Virus record (IMG/VR): IMGVR_UViG_3300010396_000070
Location: 1-39,923 of that record
Strand: one strand, 5' to 3'
DNA from: a virus
DNA length: 39,923 bases
In this document: positions 1-6,217 of the stretch, piece by piece
Position numbering within the stretch: the first letter of the stretch is position 1
Layout: each line of letters opens with the position of its first letter
Program-made: the position numbers and the translations under genes
Notes under the pieces: generated by a model
The model's input: only the letters and a program-made list of their open reading frames with translations
What the model was told of the DNA's origin: nothing
Databases searched by the model: none

Positions 1-185
1 AGCGCTGCCAACTTTTGCAGGATGCGCTTTTCGTCGCGGTAGACCGCAACCTGTTGAGCGCCGAACACGCGGTCGCCAGGCGAAACCATCGGCGCCACCG
101 ATGGCGCAACGGCAACTTCACGAGCCGGAGCGGTTGCAAAATCATCGAGCGCGCTGCGCCGATCGTTCACTTCAGTATTTGACAT
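1..185 (-). CDS. Partial phage recombination-region protein (N-terminal 61 aa)
   Basis: Only the N-terminus is present; the gene runs out of the window on the left. The ATG is at 185, with AGGA about ten bases upstream of it. The visible part is an Ala/Pro/Val-rich stretch followed by a more structured segment, FGAQQVAVYRDEKRILQKLA. That type of segment occurs at the start of phage proteins encoded beside lambda-exonuclease homologues and thought to act in single-strand annealing. Position directly downstream of the exonuclease and a coiled-coil protein in the same operon fits a recombination role. The function is inference from context only. Confidence 0.6.
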   Translation of the reverse strand, partial: MSNTEVNDRRSALDDFATAPAREVAVAPSVAPMVSPGDRVFGAQQVAVYRDEKRILQKLAA

Positions 186-199
186 GAGGATTCTCCTGA

Positions 200-970
200 T
201 CAGCCGCGAAAGCGCGACCTGTTGTCGTTGAAGATGCGGGCACCCTTGATCTCGCGGCGCCCGGCTTTGATGTACGCGCGCATAGCTTGCTCGATTGCGG
301 TCTGCGGAATGAACGGACGAAGCGTTTCAAGGTCGATAGTGTTGATGTCCAACTCATCGAAGGTCCAGTTATCGACGAGCGAGGCGGTACCAGCTTCGGT
401 CGTGACCTTCGCGAGTGCGCTGGTTGGTGCTGCTGCTGAGGCCGCAGCCTTGTTCGCAAATGCCGTCAGCGCATCGGACTGCTTTACGGCGGTGGTTGCG
501 GCCTGCACGTCGCCGGCCCGCACGGCTTGCGTGACCTTGTCCGCAGCCTCCTTGGCTTGTTTGCGCGCTGTTTCCGCAATGGCATCACGCGCGGCCTGCT
601 CCTTCACGGCCTTCTTTTTTTGATAGGCCGTCGCGATCTTTTCCAGCCTCATCTTGATCAGGTTCAACCGGCCCGGCAGTTCGTGCTTGAGAAAATCGTT
701 GACAATCTTCTCACCGTCCAAAAATGGCCGCACCTGTTCTTTGCGCGTATCCTCAATCCGCTTGAGCTCCGTGATGATGTTGGTACCAAGTTTGGTGATG
801 ATCGCCAGGTCCTCATCGTCCTCGGCTACGCCTGGCGCGCCCCTGCTTGAATCCTCGATCTCGGTCACCGCATTCAACAAATGAACGAAGTCAGTGGAGA
901 GTTGGTCGCGCGTGATCAATGGTGGCGGAAGATTGTCGGTCTTTTCTACTTTACGTGCAGCGGTCGCCAT
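200..970 (-). CDS. Coiled-coil phage protein of the recombination operon
   Basis: 256 aa, function unknown. The middle (about residues 95-185) is Lys/Ala/Glu-rich and strongly predicted by eye to be coiled coil. The C-terminus carries a compact conserved-looking end with LETLRPFIPQTAIEQAMRA and then KGARIFNDN, a pattern typical of phage proteins encoded between a YqaJ nuclease and an annealing protein. The ATG at 970 shares a TGATG junction with the stop of the upstream exonuclease gene and has an AAGGA ribosome site; a TTG one codon earlier is less likely. Tight coupling suggests it acts with the nuclease, perhaps as accessory factor or structural organiser (inference). Confidence 0.8.
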   Translation of the reverse strand: MATAARKVEKTDNLPPPLITRDQLSTDFVHLLNAVTEIEDSSRGAPGVAEDDEDLAIITKLGTNIITELKRIEDTRKEQVRPFLDGEKIVNDFLKHELPGRLNLIKMRLEKIATAYQKKKAVKEQAARDAIAETARKQAKEAADKVTQAVRAGDVQAATTAVKQSDALTAFANKAAASAAAPTSALAKVTTEAGTASLVDNWTFDELDINTIDLETLRPFIPQTAIEQAMRAYIKAGRREIKGARIFNDNRSRFRG

Positions 971-1920
971 CAACCTTTTCCTTTCAGGATTCTCATCACG
1001 CGATAATCGCTTTCTGCGACCACGTAGCTGGCGCGATGCTGGGTTTTGAAACTGATGCGCCGTCCGTCAGCGAGACGCGCAATGGAGGCATCGCCCATTT
1101 TCCCGGCAATGGCCGTCTTGCAAACCTTCTCGTCCTGCTCCGCCAATTTCTTGGCGTTGCGATTGACTTCCAGCATATTGACCAATGCCGGAATTTCGTT
1201 GTCACCGCAGAGATCGATCTCAAGGCCGTTGTCCTGCGGGAAAAGCGACTTCATAATCTCATCGTCGCGTTCCGGATCGACTGGCGGTTGAATGCCAGTG
1301 TCGAGATAGTTCGCGCAGAACGACGCTACGCGGTCGCGGATGACGGTTTCAGCCGCGGCATTTCGTTCGAGTGGAACGGTGTAAAGCGACCACTTGAACG
1401 TATCGACGACGAGCGCGACGATCATGGCGCGAGCCGCATCGGCCAGCATGGCCTCGGTCAGCGTTTGAAGCTGGTATCCGAGCGGTGCAACGATCTTGCT
1501 ATATTCATCATCCGGGTCGGCGCGCCAATAGGCATCAAACACCGGGCGGGCGACGACCTTAGTCTGGATTACGGTGACGCCATCCAGGCCAGGGATGAGG
1601 GCGGCACCATCAGGTGTCGCACCCAACCGCGCCGCAGCATCGCGCAGATAGACTTTTGCGCGGCGAACTTCCCAATCTGGATATTCCATTTCGATGGCAG
1701 AAAAGACGGCGGCCTCGCCCCATAGGCCGCGCTTCATGGCCTCGGTCATTTCCTGCGGGCCGACCTTACCTAGTTTCTCAGCCCACACTTTCGTTGCGGA
1801 ACCGAACATCCCTTCCCCACAGATCGCCGGCACGTCGGACGCCGTGATGTCGTGCTGGCGAAGCGCAAGCCATGTGGCGCGGTCGCGAACCGGGTCGATT
1901 GGGATTCGTTCCACGCTCAC
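970..1920 (-). CDS. YqaJ/lambda-exonuclease-family nuclease
   Basis: 316 aa. In this family the enzyme resects double-stranded DNA 5'-3' to make single strands for a partner annealing protein. Seen here: an N-terminal RATWLALRQHDITASDV, the R-x3-ITASD signature, then WGEAAVFSAIE and a TPDG followed by VIQTKVV, matching the metal-binding core. The usual Glu of the E-x-K motif is Gln here (CAG). The start chosen is GTG at 1920, which overlaps the upstream stop as GTGA and has AAGGGAGG seven bases before it; earlier ATGs would run far into the neighbouring gene. It sits in the left operon with the probable annealing partner downstream. Confidence 0.88.
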   Translation of the reverse strand: MSVERIPIDPVRDRATWLALRQHDITASDVPAICGEGMFGSATKVWAEKLGKVGPQEMTEAMKRGLWGEAAVFSAIEMEYPDWEVRRAKVYLRDAAARLGATPDGAALIPGLDGVTVIQTKVVARPVFDAYWRADPDDEYSKIVAPLGYQLQTLTEAMLADAARAMIVALVVDTFKWSLYTVPLERNAAAETVIRDRVASFCANYLDTGIQPPVDPERDDEIMKSLFPQDNGLEIDLCGDNEIPALVNMLEVNRNAKKLAEQDEKVCKTAIAGKMGDASIARLADGRRISFKTQHRASYVVAESDYRVMRILKGKG

Positions 1921-2243
1921 GACTGTGCCTCCCTTGCAATCTGTTCCCTGATCCACTTGCAGAGCTGCCGGCGTTCGTGACGCTTGCGGCCGTCGGTGAT
2001 CGTTTCGTTGCTGGACTCGATCAGGTTGAGCAGCCAGCCGCATGCATCGATGTTCTGGCGATGGCGCGCGACCTTGATCGCTTCGAAGATCGATGTCTCA
2101 ACCGGTTCGGCCAGGTCTTCGAGTTCCGCGAACAGCCATGTCGTGCGCGTGAAGAACGGCGGCTGATCCTTGCGCTCTGCCTTGCGGTCCTGCAGATCGA
2201 GGATGGCGGTTGCTGTGGACATGAAGCGGGTGAGAGCGCTCAT
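1917..2243 (-). CDS. Hypothetical phage protein, 108 aa
   Basis: Not recognised. ATG at 2243 overlaps the upstream stop as ATGA and the stop overlaps the exonuclease start by four bases, so it is translationally coupled on both sides. The sequence starts MSALTRFMSTATAILDLQDR and is mostly helical, with the segment SIFEAIKVARHRQNIDACGW in the middle and a basic C-terminal third (RKRHERRQLCKWIREQI). There is no membrane segment. A role with the nuclease is suggested only by position. Confidence 0.75.
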   Translation of the reverse strand: MSALTRFMSTATAILDLQDRKAERKDQPPFFTRTTWLFAELEDLAEPVETSIFEAIKVARHRQNIDACGWLLNLIESSNETITDGRKRHERRQLCKWIREQIAREAQS

Positions 2244-2419
2244 TTGCCGGCTCCTTCCGCCGCAACCCTGGCGTTGTAGGCTTCGATCAGGGATGCCGGC
2301 GCGCCTCGGTAAAACCACTCGATGCGGCTCTTGAAACCAGCCTTGCGTACCGCGGCGTCGAATTCCTTCTCGCGGATGTCGGCGGCGCGCATGGCCTCGG
2401 ATATGATCCGGTCGAACAT
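2240..2419 (-). CDS. Small hypothetical phage protein, 59 aa
   Basis: Starts MFDRIISEAMRAADIREKEF and ends in Ala/Gly/Lys. The ATG at 2419 shares TAATG with the stop of the upstream membrane peptide and an AAGGAGG-type site (plus-strand cctcctt at about 2426-2432) lies just ahead, which decides this start over upstream in-frame alternatives that overlap other genes. It is basic, soluble and helical. Function unknown. Confidence 0.7.
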   Translation of the reverse strand: MFDRIISEAMRAADIREKEFDAAVRKAGFKSRIEWFYRGAPASLIEAYNARVAAEGAGK

Positions 2420-2523
2420 TAGTGGCTCCTCCTTGGAGGAAGCGGCTTGAAATAAACCGCCGTGAAAAACAGAACAGGCAGTACCAGCCACGCGGCGATA
2501 CCGATTGCGATCCAAAAGGTCAT
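2419..2523 (-). CDS. Single-span membrane peptide, 34 aa
   Basis: A 34-residue peptide: about 22 hydrophobic residues (FWIAIGIAAWLVLPVLFF) followed by a short basic tail ending PPRRSH, which predicts an inner-membrane peptide with the tail in the cytoplasm. The ATG at 2523 overlaps the previous stop as ATGA. It belongs to a set of very small membrane proteins in both early operons of this phage. Function unknown; such peptides may act in superinfection exclusion or host membrane modification (inference). Confidence 0.65.
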   Translation of the reverse strand: MTFWIAIGIAAWLVLPVLFFTAVYFKPLPPRRSH

Positions 2524-2765
2524 GACAGCCGGCTCCTGTAATCGGTGGCGCTGAAACGGCGATCGCGAAGAGGTGGCAGCGTCGGCGTGTCGCCGTGCGC
2601 TTCGTCGCCGCGCCAACCGGCATCAGCCATGGCTGCGATCAGGTTTGCGCGATCACTCACCAGACCGCGCGCTTTACGCATCCCGGACTCGTGACCGAGG
2701 CACCAGCCGATGATGCCGCAGGCGCCGCCGAAACCGAGCATGATTGCGAGGCACAAGAGGGCCAT
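2520..2765 (-). CDS. Small membrane-anchored phage protein, 81 aa
   Basis: One N-terminal membrane segment (residues 1-22, ALLCLAIMLGFGGACGIIGW) followed by a hydrophilic domain of about 58 residues containing SDRANLIAAMADAGWRGDE and a basic C-terminus. ATG at 2765 forms TGATG with the upstream stop; a TTG directly before it could serve instead. The plan is signal-anchor plus cytoplasmic or periplasmic domain. Not recognised. Confidence 0.7.
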   Translation of the reverse strand: MALLCLAIMLGFGGACGIIGWCLGHESGMRKARGLVSDRANLIAAMADAGWRGDEAHGDTPTLPPLRDRRFSATDYRSRLS

Positions 2766-3034
2766 CAACTCGCCCCTCCCGCTTGGAGGGCACGGCGTTG
2801 ACCCGTTCTGCTGGGCTCCAGACCGTCAGGAGTGACAGTTACAATCCTGGTCCCGACGATCTCAAATCGCAGCCCTTCGGCGCGCACCGACACGGCACCG
2901 AAAGCAGCCGCCCCGGAACAGATCGCAAGGATATGCTGGCGCACTATTTCGATATTGAGCCCCATCGCGCGCTCAAGGTAGCGAAGCACGGCATGGTCTG
3001 TGACGGTGATTGGATCGCGGCTGGGCTCGCGCAT
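2765..3034 (-). CDS. Hypothetical phage protein, 89 aa
   Basis: Contains DPITVTDHAVLRYLERAMGL near the N-terminus, then an alternating beta-like C-terminal half (FEIVGTRIVTVTPDG). The arrangement recalls small phage proteins in which a His-x-x-x-R-x-x-E-R helix is followed by a beta hairpin, as in RelE/BrnT-like folds, but no catalytic motif can be named. The ATG at 3034 is nine bases after GAGAGG and forms TGATG with the upstream stop. An in-frame ATG at 3043 touches the ribosome site and is less likely. Confidence 0.72.
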   Translation of the reverse strand: MREPSRDPITVTDHAVLRYLERAMGLNIEIVRQHILAICSGAAAFGAVSVRAEGLRFEIVGTRIVTVTPDGLEPSRTGQRRALQAGGAS

Positions 3035-3432
3035 CACGCACATCCTCTCGACTTGAGGATTTTGCCTGAGGCAGTCACGACCTCGTCGTAGTACGCCATA
3101 GCAAGGTGATGCCCGCGCGCTGTGGTCTGCGCACAGTCGGGAACGACCAGCGCGCCGGCAGCGTTCGTCGAATACCCCGGCGGCAATATGCCGGCGCCGA
3201 GCGCCTTGTTGGCCTGACTGTTATCGTTCCAGTCGATTTCCCGCCCCTCGATCACTTGCCAAATCTTCTCCGCGCGATGATCTTCGCAGAGCAGGAAAAA
3301 CCGCTCCGGGTTGTTCAGGAACGTGTTCCACATCGTGAAGTCGTCGGCGCCGATCGCGCCGGCCTCGACCAGCTCGTGACGGTCGATCGAGCGGAGGATG
3401 CAGAGGCGATTGCGGAATTCGAGGCGGGTCAT
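3034..3432 (-). CDS. Hypothetical phage protein, 132 aa
   Basis: Soluble mixed alpha/beta protein, not recognised. N-terminal half has a helical segment with MWNTFLNNPERFFLLCED and IWQVIEGREIDWNDN; the C-terminal half has ILPPGYSTNAAGALVVPD, then a helix MAYYDEVV. Start and stop overlap neighbours by ATGA and TGATG. No zinc or catalytic motif is obvious. Confidence 0.75.
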   Translation of the reverse strand: MTRLEFRNRLCILRSIDRHELVEAGAIGADDFTMWNTFLNNPERFFLLCEDHRAEKIWQVIEGREIDWNDNSQANKALGAGILPPGYSTNAAGALVVPDCAQTTARGHHLAMAYYDEVVTASGKILKSRGCA

Positions 3433-3620
3433 TGGGGCACCGCCTTGACCGGGACGCGCTTAATCTTGCCGACGCGATAGATTCCAGGATCAGTGTCGTG
3501 CATCTGGGTTGGGTAGAACTCACCATGGATCGTGTCGCGGACTTCCTGCAGCGCGTGTGTAGTCGAGCAAGACTTGTCGAACGTGACGGTGATCGCGAAA
3601 GTGTGGGTGCGTTTTTTCAT
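3429..3620 (-). CDS. Small hypothetical phage protein, 63 aa
   Basis: Begins MKKRTHTFAITVTFDKSCST, a beta strand followed by helix THALQEVRDTIHGEF and a C-terminal strand YRVGKIKRVPVK. This beta-alpha-beta size class is common among phage accessory proteins. ATG at 3620 overlaps the upstream stop as ATGA. Function unknown. Confidence 0.72.
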   Translation of the reverse strand: MKKRTHTFAITVTFDKSCSTTHALQEVRDTIHGEFYPTQMHDTDPGIYRVGKIKRVPVKAVPQ

Positions 3621-4123
3621 CGTCCAACCCCCGCCGAAAAGGTGTTTACGATCGAGCGCAGCGGTTCAGGAACGGCGGCGTTGCGCTCCGGTTTGGATGC
3701 AGCGGCGAGGATCGCGTCATAGGCGCGGCGTTGTGCGGCCTGCCCGATCGCGCCGAATTCCGCGGCGGCGGCGTCATGTACCGCATTGCCCTGCGCACTG
3801 ATCGGCGCCGATGCCATCCGTGCCCGCAGGACATCGCGGCGCTTGGTTTCCTCAGGCGTGAACGGAAGATCGTACGGCATCTGTGCCCATACGAGCTGGT
3901 GGCGCTGCTCGCGGGCCTGCTTCCAAGCCTCGGCAAGGACACGGCGGGCGATGGAGCGCTGCCAGAATCGGCGGGGCGCGCCCTCGTAACGGTTGATGAA
4001 GCTTTGCCGCAGGCCGTAGCGGAACTTGGCATCGGCCTTGATGGCGGGGATGTCGAAGCTGAGGTCGGGTCTGACAAAGGCGGTCAGGTTGTCCAGCGAA
4101 ACGATCTCGACGCGGGCCAGCAT
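3617..4123 (-). CDS. Hypothetical phage protein, 168 aa
   Basis: Second gene of the left operon. Contains a basic central segment INRYEGAPRRFWQRSIARRV and a proline/charged segment MPYDLPFTPEETKRRDVLRA, then Ala-rich helices. ATG at 4123 is preceded by GGGGGA at good spacing, and the stop overlaps the next gene as ATGA. It reads like a nucleic-acid- or protein-binding early protein, but no family is recognised. Confidence 0.75.
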   Translation of the reverse strand: MLARVEIVSLDNLTAFVRPDLSFDIPAIKADAKFRYGLRQSFINRYEGAPRRFWQRSIARRVLAEAWKQAREQRHQLVWAQMPYDLPFTPEETKRRDVLRARMASAPISAQGNAVHDAAAAEFGAIGQAAQRRAYDAILAAASKPERNAAVPEPLRSIVNTFSAGVGR

Positions 4124-4124
4124 C

Positions 4125-4232
4125 TCAGATCCCCCAGCCGATGAGGAGCGAGAGAACCGCGATGCCTGGCGCCGCGATCAGGGCCAGAAGCGAGGTGATG
4201 AGGAAAAGCTGTAAGTCGGGGTGGGAATGCAT
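4125..4232 (-). CDS. First gene of left operon: 35-aa membrane peptide
   Basis: A 35-residue reading frame with an excellent GGAGG five bases before its ATG. It begins MHSHPDLQLFLITSLLALIA and ends in a second hydrophobic patch (AVLSLLIGWGI), so it is nearly all membrane segment. It is the first gene after the left promoter (predicted start of transcription near 4252) and so would be made earliest and most strongly on induction. Short size can hide it from gene finders. Function unknown; a membrane-acting early peptide is inference. Confidence 0.65.
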   Translation of the reverse strand: MHSHPDLQLFLITSLLALIAAPGIAVLSLLIGWGI

Positions 4233-4258
4233 CGAACCCTCCAAGGCGATGGAGGGAC

Positions 4259-4286
4259 ACTATGCGCAGACGTATATGCGAGTCAA
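4259..4286 (-). promoter_or_regulatory. Left early promoter PL
   Basis: On the minus strand a -35 TTGACT (4286-4281) is followed after 16 bases by CATAGT (4264-4259). Operator OL1 fills the spacer and overlaps the -10. Transcription would begin near 4252, 20 bases before the first left-operon ATG. The same layout occurs at PR. Confidence 0.7.
4262..4275. promoter_or_regulatory. Operator OL1
   Basis: ATGCGCAGACGTAT, an imperfect palindrome with half-sites ATRCG/CGYAT around a 4-bp spacer. On the minus strand it matches OR1 at 12 of 14 positions. It lies inside PL, so a bound repressor would block RNA polymerase. Confidence 0.72.
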
Positions 4287-4294
4287 CGGGGAAT

Positions 4295-4308
4295 ATGCGT
4301 CGAGGTAT
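4295..4308. promoter_or_regulatory. Operator OL2
   Basis: ATGCGTCGAGGTAT, one base off the half-site consensus, centred 33 bp from OL1 and upstream of the PL -35. Its minus strand matches OR2 at 13 of 14 positions, so OL1-OL2 mirrors OR1-OR2. Confidence 0.65.
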
Positions 4309-4512
4309 AATTTATTTTGGCCGGTCGCGCGCGCGTACGTTTTCCAAGATAGACTACCAGTAAGGTCGGAGCCTTAAGCGACGACCTTTTGCTGGGATAG
4401 AGTAGTAGATTATTCTAAATAATAGCAAATACCGTGCCAATTGGTTTATGACATCAAATAGGACATATCTAAATAGGAGAATGTCCCATTCAAATACAAC
4501 CACCGAGAGCAC
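4309..4512. other. AT-rich non-coding segment between PL and the repressor transcript end
   Basis: No credible gene. Contains dyad ATTATT-cta-AATAAT (4409-4423), a direct repeat AAATAGGA at 4456-4463 and 4471-4478, and an inverted pair GGACAT (4461-4466)/ATGTCC (4481-4486) related to the ATGTCYC repeats at 13.0 and 14.3 kb. A weak operator-like TCGCGCGCGCGTAC (4325-4338) is probably chance. Confidence 0.5.
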
Positions 4513-4542
4513 GCTGCCAGCGCCCTTGACGGGCTTGGCAGC
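4513..4542 (-). terminator. Hairpin after the repressor-operon cargo gene
   Basis: GCTGCCA (4513-4519) pairs with TGGCAGC (4536-4542) and GCCC (4522-4525) with GGGC (4531-4534), an 11-bp interrupted stem with a short loop, 75 bases past the stop of the secreted-protein gene. There is no U-run on either strand, so it is at best a weak or Rho-assisted terminator or an RNA-stabilising stem. Confidence 0.4.
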
Positions 4543-4616
4543 TACTCAATTCTGATCGGAACTGGATTTTTGAGGAAGTGATTCGCCACATTCACTCAGA
4601 GGGTGATTCGGGTCCT

Positions 4617-4982
4617 CTAATGCTTGGCGCCGATCGCCTGTCGCGCCCGGTAGGCCTCGGTGCGAGCGGCCGCACAGGCGCCAGGCACGCCGGTATCCAT
4701 CACGCCATCGTTGAAGTGCGCGGCACCTTCCGTCATCCACTTCGCTGTGAGTTGTGGAAACGATTTTGCGATCGTTTTGAGCTCGTCCGAATTGACGAAT
4801 TTTAGTCCGGTTTCGATCAGTTCTTTGGCGCGATAGGAGCATACGTCTCCGGCCCGCAGGAAGTAGCCGGCCATCGCATAAACCGCATGGTAGCCCTCGG
4901 CTGCTGGCTGGGCGGGCGCGCGGCCCGCCGCGGCGAGGTTCAGCACAGCGACGGCAGCGACCGTGGTCAGCGCTATCCTCAT
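4617..4982 (-). CDS. Secreted protein co-transcribed with the repressor (moron candidate)
   Basis: 121 aa. A Sec signal peptide (MRIALTTVAAVAVLNLAAAG, likely cleavage after APAQ or nearby) is followed by a small helical domain with exactly two cysteines (C48, C103) that could form a disulfide in the periplasm. ATG at 4982 overlaps the repressor stop as ATGA, so the two are translationally coupled and this gene should be on in the lysogen when lytic genes are off. That is typical of lysogenic-conversion or superinfection-exclusion genes. No family is recognised; the exclusion role is inference. Confidence 0.8.
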   Translation of the reverse strand: MRIALTTVAAVAVLNLAAAGRAPAQPAAEGYHAVYAMAGYFLRAGDVCSYRAKELIETGLKFVNSDELKTIAKSFPQLTAKWMTEGAAHFNDGVMDTGVPGACAAARTEAYRARQAIGAKH

Positions 4983-5686
4983 AGCTTGCTGATCTTGCCG
5001 GCGACACGGCCAACGATTTTTACATCGGAGATAGGTACTTCAAAAGGTTGCCCGTATACCGAGTTTCCGTAAGAGCATAGAATTCGCTGACCTCGCGATC
5101 CAGCTGCCGGCCTGGCATGCATGAATTGAAGGCTTTTGCCGTGATCGAGGTATAGCGCGAAGATCCCTGGCCCGCTCACATCGGTTCGATCTAGATTGAT
5201 GATTGCTCTCTCTCCATCGAAGAGGGCGTTTTCCATCGAGTCGTCTCGAACCTGGACAATTATGGTCCTTCCAGGAGCGATCTGGAGCTCGTTTCTCAAA
5301 AAGGAAGTTGGTAATCCCCAAGTAGCAGCGTCTGTTGTCGCAACTTCATGTCGGCCCTCACTTTCCCCGTGCATGTCCTTCTCAGGGACATCTTCGCGGG
5401 CAGAAGACTCGATATGAGGTAAGGGGCCAAGTCGATTCGGCGTGATTAAATTTTTAAGTCCATCGTTGGTTGCCAGTTCGCTAATCCCATCATCGACAAT
5501 TCTCAACCTCACCGCGAGTTCGACAATTCGTTGGTAGTTCTCCAGGTCCGGCTTCGCACCTTTTTTGATCCATCTAGAGACGTAGGACTGTGCCCCCTCT
5601 TTGAGACCTAGTTGCTTTGCCATCTCGGCCTGTTTCCAGCCGGTGGCTTGCTTTATCTTTTCCAGCAGTTCTGACGCGTTCTCCAT
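4979..5686 (-). CDS. S24/LexA-type prophage repressor
   Basis: 235 aa from the ATG at 5686. N-terminal helix-turn-helix (about residues 8-40, with WKQAEMAKQLGL and YVSRWIKKG), an acidic linker, and a C-terminal S24 domain: VRDDSMENALFDGE with the Ser nucleophile (S150) and a candidate general-base Lys in HGKSLQFM (K184). Such repressors dimerise and may self-cleave on RecA activation. No Ala-Gly or Cys-Gly dipeptide is seen in the linker, so inducibility by cleavage is uncertain. A longer reading frame to ATG 5749 exists, but would place its N-terminus over OR2/OR3. The 5686 start fits a leaderless transcript from PRM and the size of lambda CI. Confidence 0.88.
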   Translation of the reverse strand: MENASELLEKIKQATGWKQAEMAKQLGLKEGAQSYVSRWIKKGAKPDLENYQRIVELAVRLRIVDDGISELATNDGLKNLITPNRLGPLPHIESSAREDVPEKDMHGESEGRHEVATTDAATWGLPTSFLRNELQIAPGRTIIVQVRDDSMENALFDGERAIINLDRTDVSGPGIFALYLDHGKSLQFMHARPAAGSRGQRILCSYGNSVYGQPFEVPISDVKIVGRVAGKISKL

Positions 5687-5692
5687 CCGAGT

Positions 5693-5721
5693 TTTATGCA
5701 ATACCGCATAATCGGCATCAA
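5693..5721 (-). promoter_or_regulatory. Repressor-maintenance promoter PRM (leaderless)
   Basis: Minus-strand TTGATG (5721-5716), 17-base spacer, CATAAA (5698-5693). Six bases later comes ATG 5686, so the transcript would start at or next to the start codon. OR2 ends one base upstream of the -35, the place where lambda CI activates PRM, and OR3 overlaps the -10. Confidence 0.6.
5696..5709. promoter_or_regulatory. Operator OR3
   Basis: ATGCAATACCGCAT, one base off the half-site consensus, centred 26 bp from OR2. It covers the -10 of PRM, so occupancy by repressor at high level or by the Cro-like protein would shut off repressor synthesis. Confidence 0.55.
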
Positions 5722-5735
5722 ATACCTCGCCGCAT
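5722..5735. promoter_or_regulatory. Operator OR2
   Basis: ATACCTCGCCGCAT, near-identical to the minus strand of OL2. Centred 32 bp from OR1, just upstream of the -35 elements of both PR and PRM. Confidence 0.65.
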
Positions 5736-5742
5736 ATTTCGT

Positions 5743-5770
5743 TTGACATTTTTATGCGTCTGCGTATTTT
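5743..5770 (+). promoter_or_regulatory. Right early promoter PR
   Basis: Consensus TTGACA (5743-5748), 16-base spacer, TATTTT (5765-5770). OR1 fills the spacer. The first right-operon ATG is at 5778, seven bases after the -10, so the transcript has almost no leader. Confidence 0.72.
5754..5767. promoter_or_regulatory. Operator OR1
   Basis: ATGCGTCTGCGTAT, a perfect match to ATRCG-N4-CGYAT, inside PR between the -35 and -10 elements, exactly as OL1 sits in PL. Confidence 0.72.
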
Positions 5771-5777
5771 CTAGGGA

Positions 5778-6002
5778 ATGAGACCGATCGAATATATCCG
5801 AAAGAATATCCTGAAGGTCACCCAGGCCGAGATGGCGGATATAGCCGGGGTCACCCAAGCCACTGTTTCCCGTTGGGAAAGTGGCAATTTCCAGCCCAGC
5901 CTCGGCGATCTGGCCCGTATCCGCGCCGAGGCGGCGAATCGCGACATCGCCTTGGCTGATTCGGCATTCTTCGTGGTGCCGGCGGAGGTCGCGGCCTCAT
6001 GA
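5778..6002 (+). CDS. Cro-like helix-turn-helix regulator
   Basis: 74 aa, first gene of the right operon. A clear HTH_3-type domain occupies residues 12-55: VTQAEMADIAGVTQATVSRW then ESGNFQPSLGDLARIRAEA. Position opposite the repressor and size match Cro of lambdoid phages, which competes at the same operators to favour lysis. The ATG at 5778 starts at the predicted transcript 5' end with AGGGA touching it, so translation may be leaderless. The stop overlaps the next gene as ATGA. Confidence 0.85.
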   Translation: MRPIEYIRKNILKVTQAEMADIAGVTQATVSRWESGNFQPSLGDLARIRAEAANRDIALADSAFFVVPAEVAAS

Positions 6003-6217
6003 AACTCATCGACTGGCTGGCATCCGAGAAAATAGGCCATGCTGACTTCGCCGCGGATATAGGCATCCAGCCCCGGCATCTTCCGAGATATCTAACCGGC
6101 GAGCGGATACCGCGTCGAACGGTGATGGCGAAAATATTCCTCATCACGCATGGCCAAGTCCAGCCACTGGATTTCTACGCGGATGCCATAGCGACCTTGA
6201 GGGAATTGCCCTCATGA
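5999..6217 (+). CDS. Second small HTH regulator (YdaS/Cro-like)
   Basis: 72 aa. The motif FAADIGIQPRHLPRYLTGER followed by IPRRTVMAKIFLITHGQV and a C-terminal LDFYAD is the pattern of short phage and plasmid HTH proteins in which the recognition helix is followed by GeRiPr and the protein ends near DFY. It overlaps the first regulator by ATGA, so the two are made together. Either could be the functional Cro, the other a CII-type or antagonist; the sequence does not decide. Confidence 0.8.
   Translation: MKLIDWLASEKIGHADFAADIGIQPRHLPRYLTGERIPRRTVMAKIFLITHGQVQPLDFYADAIATLRELPS

Noticed and set aside
4325-4338. Possible third left operator TCGCGCGCGCGTAC
   Set aside because: Three mismatches to ATRCG-N4-CGYAT and it lies in a simple CG run, so chance is likely.
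5687-5749. Longer repressor N-terminus starting at ATG 5749
   Set aside because: It would cover OR2, OR3 and PRM and has no ribosome site; the HTH domain begins right after ATG 5686.
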